25,990 nt of DNA from Flavobacteriaceae bacterium (GTDB taxonomy: Bacteria; Bacteroidota; Bacteroidia; Flavobacteriales; Flavobacteriaceae): positions 1-25,990 of the forward strand of contig DAOUPU010000011.1 of assembly GCA_030625995.1 (NCBI GenBank). The letters run 5' to 3'. The number at the start of each line of letters is the position of its first letter. The first letter of the stretch is position 1. Below, in pieces: positions 8,090 through 16,900 of this stretch. Both the position numbers and the translations under genes were made by a program. The notes below the pieces were generated by a model. The model did not search any database and was not told where the DNA came from. It saw only the letters and a list, made by a program, of their open reading frames with translations.

Positions 8090-9178
8090 TTAGTATTTCA
8101 TTTGCTCGCGAATCTCTTTAGCTTTTTCAGAAGCCTTTATATTGCGCTCAATGGAATGGCCGGGCCTACTCCATTTAATAATCTCTTCATTATTTAATAA
8201 GGATTTTCGGATTTTAAATTTACCCGTATCGTCTTTTTTGACTACGGTTGGAATTAAGCCAAGATTGTTAAACATTTCCGCATCCTTATCCTCTCCTGGA
8301 TTAGGAGTAGTCAGTAATTTTTCACCGGCAAAAATTGAGGAAGCACCTGCCATAAAACAAAGAGCTTGTGCTTCGGTAGTCATTTCTGTTCTTCCAGCCG
8401 AAAGACGTACAGTAGTTTTAGGCATTACAATACGTGTTGTAGATATCATTCTTATAACATCCCAAGTTGGAACAATTTTTTCCTTGGCCATTGGTGTTCC
8501 TTGAACAGGAACCAAGGCATTAATTGGGACAGATTCTGGCTGTGGATTTAATTTAGATAAACTAAGTAACATACCCGCTCTATCCTCTTTACTCTCGCCC
8601 ATTCCAATAATCCCACCAGAACACACTTTTAGGGAACCCTTACGTACATTATCCAGGGTTTTCAATCTGTCATCATAGCCACGAGTAGAAATGACTTCTT
8701 TGTAATACTCTTCTGATGTATCCAAATTATGATTGTAATAATGCAATCCTGCTTCAGCCAATCGAACTGCCTGACTTTCAGTGATCATCCCAAGTGTGCA
8801 ACAAACTTCCATATTCAATTCACTTATCCCTTCCACCATTTTCAGGACATTTTCAAAATCTTCCCCTTCCTTAACATTTCTCCATGCTGCCCCCATACAT
8901 ACTCTTGAAGAGCCATTCTTTTTTGCATTCTGAGCCAATCCAATTACCGTATTATAAGGTAATAGATCATTCTTCTCAATATCCGTATGATATCTGGCTG
9001 CTTGTGGACAGTATCCACAATCCTCCGGACAACCTCCAGTCTTTATTGAAATTAAAGTACTCACCTGGATCTTTTTTGGATCGTGATATTTCCGATGAAC
9101 CTGTGCGGCCTCAAAAACCAATTCCATTAAAGGTCTGTTATAAATTTCTAGTATTTCTTCTTTTGTAAAGTCGGACAT
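8090..9178 (-). CDS. bioB: Biotin synthase
   Basis: 362 aa radical-SAM enzyme inserting sulphur into dethiobiotin, the last step of biotin synthesis. The SAM [4Fe-4S] cluster motif CPEDCGYC gives Cys50, Cys54 and Cys57. The auxiliary [2Fe-2S] ligands are also present: Cys94 (SSRVCMGAAWR), Cys126 (MEVCCTLG), Cys186 (KVCSGG) and Arg258 (VRLSAGR), which match the four ligands of the E. coli enzyme. YNHNLDTS and GMGESKEDR are further hallmarks. All catalytic residues are intact, so it should be active. It is the last gene of the bio operon, 50 nt after the ketosynthase, a wider gap than elsewhere in the operon, and a candidate -7 element lies there. Confidence 0.98.
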   Translation of the reverse strand: MSDFTKEEILEIYNRPLMELVFEAAQVHRKYHDPKKIQVSTLISIKTGGCPEDCGYCPQAARYHTDIEKNDLLPYNTVIGLAQNAKKNGSSRVCMGAAWRNVKEGEDFENVLKMVEGISELNMEVCCTLGMITESQAVRLAEAGLHYYNHNLDTSEEYYKEVISTRGYDDRLKTLDNVRKGSLKVCSGGIIGMGESKEDRAGMLLSLSKLNPQPESVPINALVPVQGTPMAKEKIVPTWDVIRMISTTRIVMPKTTVRLSAGRTEMTTEAQALCFMAGASSIFAGEKLLTTPNPGEDKDAEMFNNLGLIPTVVKKDDTGKFKIRKSLLNNEEIIKWSRPGHSIERNIKASEKAKEIREQMKY

Positions 9179-9205
9179 AGTTAATTATTATTAATTTCAA
9201 TCTTT

Positions 9206-9213
9206 CAAAAATA
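9206..9213 (-). promoter_or_regulatory. Possible internal -7 element ahead of bioB
   Basis: TATTTTTG on the - strand matches TAnnTTTG and lies 28 nt before the bioB ATG, giving a short leader. No TTG is found 19-21 nt further upstream, so only half the promoter signature is present. It could allow bioB expression independent of bioFDA. Confidence 0.25.
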
Positions 9214-9228
9214 GTTAAACCTAATCAA

Positions 9229-10389
9229 TTAAGCTAAGGATAGTAATATACTTACCGCATTACCTCCAAAACCAACCGCGTTCACCATAACTTTATTTAT
9301 TTGAGAGGGTTCTACCCCATCAGTCAAATATGGTATTCCAATAAATCTTTGATGCTGCAGCATTAATATTGCCATCTCCAGGCTAAATCCACCCGAGGCT
9401 CCAAGAGTATGACCAATTTTCCACTTATTTGAAGTTAGGGCAGGATGAGCATCACCAAATACTTCCTTAATGGCATTATATTCTGATATATCTCCTTTTA
9501 TGGTACCAGGTGCATGCATAACTATAATATCAACTTTGTTCTTAGCCATTCCTTTCATAGCCATTCTCATTGTAGATTGAAAACAATCTGCATTCGTTGA
9601 TATTGATATATTATGTTTTAGCGGTTCCGTCGCATATCCTATCCCTTCTATTATTGCTAATGCTTTTTGTCGCACCCCTTTTTCAAGACAAAATACGGAG
9701 GCCCCTTCACCAATTATCATTGTATTTTGTTTTTTGCTAAAATCAAGAGTTTTGCATGGGTATTTAGAATTTTTATTAGCATAAATTTTTAAGGCCCTCA
9801 TCTGAGCTAATGTAAATGGTGTATTAGAAGCTTCACTCCCGCCAACTAAAAAACGTTCGCTCATTCCACTATTTATCCATGCAATTCCATTTAAAACTCC
9901 ATGTAAAGCAGTTGAACATGTTATGGAATGACTAATAGTTGGTCCTTTAATTTGGAGATCATGACCTACCCAAGATGATATATTCCCAAGCGTAGTAGTT
10001 GGTGAGCTCAAAGTGGAAACCTTTCCTAAATTATTCATTTTAAATTCATCATAATACTTTTCGAACAAACTCGTGGCCCCTCTGGAAGAGCCTATATTTA
10101 TTCCAAAATCTTTATCATGCCAATCCGTTGATTTAATTGCTGATCGAGAAACTTCAATTGCCAACAATACCGATGGATCCAAATCTTCATAGTGCACATC
10201 CTCCTGTCGTAATTTTTCTACAATACCCCAATTCGCCTTTTCTATAGGACTAACAAGTGCCGAAAATTTATCGAACGACTGTTCGATAAAAGTATGTTCA
10301 TCGCCAAGATAATGTTCCCAAACCTCTTCACTACTATTTCCCATGGCCGATATGGATGCCATACTTACTATTGAAATTTTTTCTCTCAT
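9229..10389 (-). CDS. FabB/FabF-type beta-ketoacyl synthase embedded in the biotin operon
   Basis: 386 aa from the ATG at 10389; a TTG three codons earlier would overlap bioA and is less likely. The gene begins 1 nt after the bioA stop. The thiolase-fold condensing-enzyme triad is complete and of the Cys-His-His (KAS I/II) class: Cys158 in SITCSTALHG, His292 in VMHAPGT and His327 in KIGHTLGASG, with Lys322 five residues before it as in FabB. It is therefore a probable active condensing enzyme, not a chain-length-factor remnant. KAS III-type BioZ, which makes a pimeloyl precursor in some proteobacteria, has Cys-His-Asn and is a different subclass. Placement inside bioFDA-bioB suggests a role in making the pimeloyl chain, but this is inference; use in another acyl pathway remains possible. 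Confidence 0.88.
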   Translation of the reverse strand: MREKISIVSMASISAMGNSSEEVWEHYLGDEHTFIEQSFDKFSALVSPIEKANWGIVEKLRQEDVHYEDLDPSVLLAIEVSRSAIKSTDWHDKDFGINIGSSRGATSLFEKYYDEFKMNNLGKVSTLSSPTTTLGNISSWVGHDLQIKGPTISHSITCSTALHGVLNGIAWINSGMSERFLVGGSEASNTPFTLAQMRALKIYANKNSKYPCKTLDFSKKQNTMIIGEGASVFCLEKGVRQKALAIIEGIGYATEPLKHNISISTNADCFQSTMRMAMKGMAKNKVDIIVMHAPGTIKGDISEYNAIKEVFGDAHPALTSNKWKIGHTLGASGGFSLEMAILMLQHQRFIGIPYLTDGVEPSQINKVMVNAVGFGGNAVSILLSLA

Positions 10390-10390
10390 A

Positions 10391-11656
10391 CTAAACAACT
10401 TCCAAACTTTGTTTTATGACACTATACACTTTTTTAAGTTCTGAATCAGAAATAACAAATGGAGGCAAGATATAAATCGTATTACCTAATGGTCTTAAAA
10501 AGACCCCATTTTTCATATAAAAATTATATAATTTATCTCGAAGCTTCCCATATCTTTTCATTTCTATATCCAGATCTAATGCGAAAATCACGCCAAGCAC
10601 TCTGGTGGATTTTACTTTTGGATGATTATCCATTACACTTTTAAATTCCAAATGTCTATTGGTAATTAATTTTATATTTTGTTGAATACCCTCCGATCGC
10701 AATAGATCAATCCCTGCAATCGCAGCTGAACAAGCCAATGGGTTCGCGGAATAAGTATGCCCATGAAAGAATCCTTTTTTTAAATCGCTGTCATAAAAAG
10801 AGTTGTACACTTCCATGGTACAACTTGTGATCGCCATCGGTGCCACACCAGCGGTTAACGATTTTGACAAGCAAATTATGTCAGGTTTAATACTCATATA
10901 ATCAGAGGCAAAATTTCTCCCCGTCTTACCAAAACCGGTCATCACTTCATCGGCAATTGTCAACACATGATATTTTTTAGCAATTTTTAAAAGTTTATTC
11001 AGAAAATCAGGTTCATACATTTTCATGGCAGCTGCACCCTGTACTAGTGGCTCATATATAAAAGCAGCAATTTTCCCTGACGCAATTAAAGATTCAAATT
11101 TTATACATACTTCTTCAAAGTTATTTTTGTTCGGAACATCTATTCTATCTATAGTTAACAGAAAATCTTCAAATGGTCCATTGTAAACTGAAAGACCTGA
11201 TACTGACATAGCCCCAAATGTATCTCCGTGAAACGCATCTTCCAAAGCTATTAATTTCGAGCGTTTCTCTCCATTATTATAATGGTACTGAAGTGCCATC
11301 TTGATAGCTACATCTACAGATGTGGATCCATTGTCAGAGAAAAAAATCTTCTGTTGATTATCTGGTAAAATACCGATTAATTTTTCAGATAATTCGATGG
11401 CTGCCTTATGTGTAAATCCACTAAATACTACTTGGTCCAATTCATCGATCTGTTGCTTTATTTTGGATGCAATTTTATCATTGCAATGACCATACATACA
11501 GGTATACCAGGAAGCTATTCCATCTATATAACGATTCTCTTTATCGTCGTATAAATAAACTCCTTTTGCTCTTACAATTGGTAAATGATCCGGATATAAT
11601 TTATGTTGAGTAAGTGGATGCCACAGATGCTTTTTATCTCTTTCTGATAAAGTCAT
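10391..11656 (-). CDS. bioA: Adenosylmethionine-8-amino-7-oxononanoate aminotransferase
   Basis: 421 aa, class III PLP aminotransferase that converts KAPA to DAPA. The order is typical: WHPLTQHK near the N-terminus, DGIASWYTCMYGH (Trp50-Tyr51) in the substrate pocket, FFSDNGSTSVDVAIKMA for phosphate binding, EDAFHGDTFGAMS, IADEVMTGFGKTG with Asp236 pairing the PLP ring nitrogen, and LSKSLTAG with Lys265 forming the Schiff base. The E. coli HPYT motif appears as HPLT, so the tyrosine of that motif is replaced; the amino donor (SAM or lysine) should not be assumed from this alone. Its ATG shares one base with the bioD stop (TAATG), which points to coupled translation. Confidence 0.96.
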   Translation of the reverse strand: MTLSERDKKHLWHPLTQHKLYPDHLPIVRAKGVYLYDDKENRYIDGIASWYTCMYGHCNDKIASKIKQQIDELDQVVFSGFTHKAAIELSEKLIGILPDNQQKIFFSDNGSTSVDVAIKMALQYHYNNGEKRSKLIALEDAFHGDTFGAMSVSGLSVYNGPFEDFLLTIDRIDVPNKNNFEEVCIKFESLIASGKIAAFIYEPLVQGAAAMKMYEPDFLNKLLKIAKKYHVLTIADEVMTGFGKTGRNFASDYMSIKPDIICLSKSLTAGVAPMAITSCTMEVYNSFYDSDLKKGFFHGHTYSANPLACSAAIAGIDLLRSEGIQQNIKLITNRHLEFKSVMDNHPKVKSTRVLGVIFALDLDIEMKRYGKLRDKLYNFYMKNGVFLRPLGNTIYILPPFVISDSELKKVYSVIKQSLEVV

Positions 11657-12285
11657 TATAAATTTTCTAAAACTTGTTTAAATGAATTCGCATATCTTTT
11701 TACAACCTCCTTATTGAAGATTTCTTCCTCGTCAATTCTGCCTAGTATCATAATCCCGGAAAGTTTTTCAATAATATTTTCGGTGGTTTCATTCTCTTTA
11801 CCACTAAAAATAATTCCACTTACCTTAAACCCATGGTTTATAAGCGTTTCAATGGTTAATAGAGTATGATTGATACTACCTAAATAATGTCTGGAAACTA
11901 CTATTATTTTATAGTCATTTTCTATAATATCTAAAATCGTATCTTTTTCATTTAATGGCACTAATAGGCCTCCTGCTCCTTCAATGACAATATTACTTAG
12001 TGTGTTTGGTATGATGATCTTATTAAGCTCAATAGTTATTCCATCAATAGCTGCTGCAGCATGTGGACTCATAGGTGTATTCAATGCATAACTATTTTCA
12101 AATATCCTCGTTCGATCGTTAGATATTAAACTTCTAATTTTATCACTATCCGAGAAATCTAATTCGCCAGCTTGGACAGGCTTCCAATAATCCGCTTTTA
12201 ACGCTTCCACAACAATGGCAGAAGCGATTGTTTTCCCAACATCAGTTCCAATTCCAGTAATAAATATTTTATTCATTTCTGCCAT
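11656..12285 (-). CDS. bioD: Dethiobiotin synthetase
   Basis: 209 aa from the ATG at 12285. A TTG at 12300 would overlap bioF, and another ATG at 12276 (MNKIFITG) is also possible. BioD closes the ureido ring of dethiobiotin from DAPA, CO2 and ATP. The P-loop FITGIGTDVGKT (Lys18) comes at the start, followed by KPVQAGELD, SPHAAAAIDG and IEGAGGLLVPLNE, all typical of the family. The gene begins 7 nt after the bioF stop and ends overlapping the bioA start, so the three genes are tightly packed. Confidence 0.95.
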   Translation of the reverse strand: MAEMNKIFITGIGTDVGKTIASAIVVEALKADYWKPVQAGELDFSDSDKIRSLISNDRTRIFENSYALNTPMSPHAAAAIDGITIELNKIIIPNTLSNIVIEGAGGLLVPLNEKDTILDIIENDYKIIVVSRHYLGSINHTLLTIETLINHGFKVSGIIFSGKENETTENIIEKLSGIMILGRIDEEEIFNKEVVKRYANSFKQVLENL

Positions 12286-12292
12286 AAAAAAT

Positions 12293-13426
12293 CTAAACAA
12301 AAGTACTTAATAAATTAAGAACTTGTTTGATTTGCTCTTCAGAATTATAGCTATGAATACAAAACCTTAAACGTTCCCTCCCAGAGGAGACCGTTGGCGA
12401 TAATATGGCCTTAACATCAAAATTATTTGAATTAATCTTATTTGCTATGTCTTTCACACTTTTGCTATTAGGGATAATACAACTTTGAATTGCACTATCG
12501 CTCGGAAGAAATAGATCTTCTAAATTTCTAGATTTTATCTCTTCTTTGAATAAAGAAATATTTTTTACAAGTTTCGTAACTTCCATAGTGACCCGCAACT
12601 CTTCAAATGCATATTTAAGGGTAAGTAAATTATGAATCGGCATTGCAGTTGTGTATATAAATGACCGAGCATAGTTAATCAAAAAAGATCTTAGCTCCTG
12701 AGACCCTACGACAATAGCACCTTGACATCCAATGGCTTTACCAAAGGTGTACACTCTTGCAAAAACATGTTTCTCTAAGCCTAATTCTACTACCAATCCA
12801 TTTCCTCTCTTACCATAAATACCAGTGGCATGAGCTTCATCTACAATAAAATAAATATTATTTTCCCGGCAATAATCAGATATATCTTTTAATGGAGATT
12901 GGTCCCCATCCATAGAGTAAATAGATTCTACAACAACATAAATGTTCCCTGTGGAAAGTTTCGGATTTTTAAGCTTCTTTCCAAGATCGTGCAGATTATT
13001 ATGCTTAAATTTAAAACATTGGGCATTTGACAGTCTTATTCCATCTCGAATGGAAGCATGGCATAATTCATCGTATAATACAATATCTCCTCGCTGCAGT
13101 ATACTTGAAAATAAACCCATATTTGCATCGAAACCAGAGTTAAAAATTAAGGCAGCCTCAGCAGAAAAAAAATCAGAAAACATCAATTCTAATTCTTCGA
13201 ACAACGAATTATTTCCAGATATTAACCTTGAACCAGAACTTCCGTTAATAATCCTTTGATCTTTTAATGCTCTTGCGACCTTGCTGGAAATAGTCTTATT
13301 CTTAGAAAACCCCAGATAATCATTAGAGGAGAAATCTATACGGTTATTTTCTCCATGCAATTCCCGAAAAGTATAATTTTCTTTACGTTCATTGATCTTA
13401 TTTTGTAATTGCTTCGGAAATTCCAT
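12293..13426 (-). CDS. bioF: 8-amino-7-oxononanoate synthase (alpha-oxoamine synthase family)
   Basis: 377 aa PLP enzyme joining pimeloyl-ACP (or -CoA) and L-alanine. Visible motifs: FSSNDYLGFS, GSSGSRLISGN, FNSGFDANMG, YDELCHASIRDG (His123, stacks on PLP), VDEAHATGIYG (Asp196, His199) and the PLP lysine Lys230 in VYTFGKAIGCQG. Related enzymes of this family make other amino ketones (for example 2-amino-3-ketobutyrate or sphinganine precursors), but the bioD, bioA and bioB neighbours settle the assignment. It is the first gene of the operon; its ATG is 96 nt from the terminator of the rpoC-side transcription unit. Confidence 0.95.
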   Translation of the reverse strand: MEFPKQLQNKINERKENYTFRELHGENNRIDFSSNDYLGFSKNKTISSKVARALKDQRIINGSSGSRLISGNNSLFEELELMFSDFFSAEAALIFNSGFDANMGLFSSILQRGDIVLYDELCHASIRDGIRLSNAQCFKFKHNNLHDLGKKLKNPKLSTGNIYVVVESIYSMDGDQSPLKDISDYCRENNIYFIVDEAHATGIYGKRGNGLVVELGLEKHVFARVYTFGKAIGCQGAIVVGSQELRSFLINYARSFIYTTAMPIHNLLTLKYAFEELRVTMEVTKLVKNISLFKEEIKSRNLEDLFLPSDSAIQSCIIPNSKSVKDIANKINSNNFDVKAILSPTVSSGRERLRFCIHSYNSEEQIKQVLNLLSTFV

Positions 13427-13521
13427 GTGTTTAATTTATTTTTTTCCATTATCGTATGAAACCCTCTTCCAATAATTGGAGATGAGAAGGCTCAATCATA
13501 CTCATATTATAGTACTAAAAT
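13427..13521 (-). promoter_or_regulatory. Presumed promoter/leader region of the biotin operon
   Basis: This is the only gap upstream of bioF. No perfect TAnnTTTG is present. A weaker arrangement is TTTG inside the neighbouring terminator, 20 nt, then TACTATAA. A perfect palindrome TCCAAT-A-ATTGGA lies at 13468-13480 and could be an operator, although it does not resemble the BirA sites I know. An 18-codon reading frame (13505-13449) ends 22 nt before bioF. None of these is proven. Confidence 0.3.
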
Positions 13522-13547
13522 AAAAAAAACCGAACAAAATGTTCGGT
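13522..13547 (-). terminator. Intrinsic terminator after the DUF3467 gene
   Basis: On the - strand, ACCGAACA and TGTTCGGT form a perfect 8-bp stem with a 3-nt loop, followed immediately by a run of eight T. It lies 9 nt past the DUF3467 stop and ends the whole tuf-rpoC-side transcription unit before the bio operon begins. Confidence 0.9.
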
Positions 13548-13556
13548 CTATGTAAA

Positions 13557-13865
13557 TTAAGCTTGTCCGGTTGGTCCAAAATTCATTGGAATTGGAGGCT
13601 GTTCATAATCCTTAATTTCCCCGTGACCATTTTCAAATCTCTTTATATTCTCTGCTAAAGCTTTCATAAATCTTTTGGCATGCTGCGGTGTTAATATTAT
13701 TCTCGACTTAACTTTAGCCTTGGGCGTACCAGGCATGACGTTTACAAAATCGACAACAAATTCTGAAACTGAATGATTAATTATAGCCAGATTTGCATAC
13801 ATTCCTTCAGCTACTTTTTCATCTATCTCAATGTTTAATTGGTTTTTATTTTCATCTTTTGCCAT
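13557..13865 (-). CDS. DUF3467 domain protein, conserved companion of rpoC
   Basis: 102 aa, whole-length match to the DUF3467 family: an early IDEKVAEGMYANLAIINHS strand-helix, FVVDFVNVMPGTPKAKVKSR, then LTPQHAKRFMKALAENIKRFE and a Pro/Gly-rich end. No catalytic motif, signal peptide or membrane segment is seen; it is probably a small cytoplasmic protein of unknown function. The gene follows rpoC directly in many Bacteroidota. Here an intrinsic terminator lies between rpoC and the ATG, with only 22 nt from its T-run to the ATG and no TAnnTTTG element, so expression probably depends on read-through. Confidence 0.9.
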   Translation of the reverse strand: MAKDENKNQLNIEIDEKVAEGMYANLAIINHSVSEFVVDFVNVMPGTPKAKVKSRIILTPQHAKRFMKALAENIKRFENGHGEIKDYEQPPIPMNFGPTGQA

Positions 13866-13887
13866 AATAATAATATTTAGTATAATG

Positions 13888-13912
13888 AAAAAAGGCGCGA
13901 ATCTCGCGCCTT
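13888..13912 (-). terminator. Intrinsic terminator directly after rpoC
   Basis: On the - strand AAGGCGCGA and TCGCGCCTT form a perfect 9-bp GC-rich stem with a 3-nt loop, followed by a T-run of about six. It begins 6 nt past the rpoC stop and precedes DUF3467, so it probably sets a lower, read-through level for that gene. Confidence 0.88.
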
Positions 13913-13918
13913 AAAATA

Positions 13919-16900
13919 TTAATTTTCTATCTCTTCTTTAAGGCCTACAATAATGTTATCGTACATTCTCATTCCCGTTCCTGCCGGTATTCTCTTTCCA
14001 ACAATAACATTTTCTTTCAAGCCTTCTAAATAATCCTCTTTTCCGCTCACTGCTGCTTCGTTTAAAACCTTAGTAGTTTCCTGGAATGAAGCTGCAGAAA
14101 TAAATGATTTTGTTTGTAAAGATGCCCTTGTAATACCTTGTAAAATTGGTTCTGCTGTTGCTGGAACAGCATCTCTCGCATCAACTAAGTTCTTATCATT
14201 CCTTTTTAAAATAGAATTTTCATCACGTAATTGACGAGCGGTTACAATTTGCCCTGCTTTAAATGTTTCAGAATCTCCAGCATCTTCAATAACTTTTAAT
14301 CCATAAATATTATCATTTACTTCCATAAAGTCATTTTTATGAATCAGTTGATTTTCCAAGAAAATCGTATCTCCAGAATCGATAATTTTTACCTTACGCA
14401 TCATTTGACGAACAACAACCTCAAAGTGCTTATCATTAATTTTTACTCCTTGAAGTCGATAGACCTCTTGAATTTCGTTTACTAAATACTCTTGAACCTT
14501 AGCTGGTCCCTGAATGTTTAATATATCTGAAGGTGTAGTTGCCCCATCGGATAATGACATACCTGCCTTCACAAAATCGTTTTCTTGAACCAGGATTTGG
14601 TTAGATAGTTTTACCAGATATTTTTTAATATCACCTAATTTAGATTCAACTATTATTTCACGATTACCACGTTTGATCTTACCAAAAGTAACCACACCAT
14701 CAATTTCAGAAACAACGGCAGGATTTGAAGGATTACGTGCCTCGAAAAGTTCCGTTACACGAGGTAATCCACCTGTAATATCTCCAGCTTTACCAGATTT
14801 ACGAGGTATTTTAACTAATGTTTCCCCTTTTTTTACTTTTTGATTTTCTTCAATCAATAAATGTGCACCCACCGGTAAACTGTAGGATCGCAATGTTTCT
14901 CCTTTGCTATTTTGAATGTGTAAAGTTGGAATAACTTTCTTCTTCTTAGAATCTGAAATTACTTTTTCCTTAAATCCGGTCTGTTCATCCATTTCAACTT
15001 GAAAAGTAATACCTTCCAATATATCCTCAAATACGGCTTTACCTCCAAACTCGGAAACAATAACACCATTATACGGATCCCATTGACAAATTATCCCGCC
15101 TTCCTTAATAAGTCCACCATTTTTAACAAAGATATGTGAACCATAAGGAATATTATTGGTACTCAAAACAATACCTGATTTCTTATCTATAACTTTGATC
15201 TCAGAAGTACGGGAAATTACAATATTCATCGTATTACCCTCTGTATCAACTCCTTCAACAGTTTTTAAGTCATCAATATTAATAGTGCCACTAAACTTAC
15301 TCACTAACTTATTCTCTTCAGAAATGTTACCTGCAATACCTCCAACGTGGAATGTACGCAATGTTAACTGTGTTCCTGGCTCACCAATTGATTGGGCTGC
15401 AATTACTCCAACAGATTCTCCAATTTGAACCATTTTGTTAGTAGATAAACTATACCCATAACACTTGGCACAAATTCCTCTTTTTGACTCACAGGTTAAT
15501 GCAGAACGAACTTCTACAGTATCTATGGTTGTTTCCTCAATTTTTTTAACAACATCTTCGGTAATATATTCACCCGATTCAACTATTAATTCATCCGTAT
15601 TAGAATTATATATATCATGTAAAGAAACACGACCTAATATTCTTTCCCCTAAAGTTTCAACGATTTCATCGTTGTTCTTAAGTGGTTTAACTTCCAATCC
15701 TCTTAAGGTTCCACAATCAAATTCATTAACAATTACATCTTGAGAAACATCTACCAAACGACGAGTCAAATACCCCGCATCGGCAGTTTTTAAAGCTGTA
15801 TCCGCTAAACCTTTACGAGCACCGTGTGTTGATATAAAATATTCAAGAATTGATAATCCTTCCTTAAAATTTGAAAGAATTGGATTTTCAATTATTTCTC
15901 CTCCCCCGGCAGTAGATTTTTTAGGTTTAGCCATCAATCCACGCATACCGGTTAACTGACGAATTTGTTCTTTAGATCCCCTAGCGCCAGAATCCAACAT
16001 CATATATACCGAGTTAAACCCTTGTTGGTCTTCTCGCAGACGTTTCATTGAAAGCTCTGTTAATCTATTATTTGTAGATCCCCAAATATCAATAACCTGG
16101 TTATATCTCTCCTTATTAGTTAACATACCCATATTATAACTAGCCATTATCGAATCAACCTGTTTATTGGCCTCATCAATCATGGTGTGTTTTTCTTCAG
16201 GTATAATAATATCTCCTAAACTAAAGGATAATCCTCCCTGGAATGCAAATTTATATCCCATGTTCTTGATGTCATCCAAAAATTTACCGGTTGTAGGTAC
16301 ATCTGTTACTTTTAAGATATTACCGATAATATCCCGTAATGATCTCTTTGTTAGAACCTCATTAATATAACCGGCTTTTTCTGGCACAACTTCATTAAAT
16401 AAAACTCTACCAACCGTTGTTTCTATAATTTTAGAAACTAACTCTCCCTCCTCGTTTATGTCCTTAGTTCTAACTTTGATGCTAGCATTAAGTTCTACCT
16501 TATTTTCATTAAATGCGATATTAACTTCTTCAGGCGAATAGAAAGTAATGCCTTCTCCCTTTACTTTATACTTAGAAGTAGATTTTCTTTTTTTCGTCAT
16601 ATAGTATAATCCAAGAACCATGTCCTGAGAAGGTACGGTAATAGGAGAACCATTTGCAGGATTCAAAATATTATGAGAAGCAAGCATTAATAACTGTGCC
16701 TCTAATATAGCCTCTGGACCTAATGGTAAGTGAACTGCCATTTGATCTCCATCGAAATCCGCATTAAATGCTGTACATACCAAAGGATGTAATTGTATCG
16801 CTTTACCCTCAATTAATTTAGGTTGAAATGCCTGAATACCTAAACGGTGTAAGGTAGGAGCACGATTTAAAAGAACGGGATGTCCTTTCAAAACATTTTC

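Noticed and set aside
8142..9168. Several + strand frames of 60-120 codons opposite bioB
   Set aside because: They are antisense shadows of bioB, whose conserved motifs fill the - strand; their translations resemble no family I know.
10390..10398. TTG start for the ketosynthase; similar TTG extensions of bioD (12300) and the redoxin (7596)
   Set aside because: Each adds only 2-5 residues and has a nearby ATG; the first two also overlap the preceding gene.
13427..13521. BirA operator upstream of bioF
   Set aside because: No long dyad of the known BirA type is present; the 13-bp palindrome is too short and unlike it.
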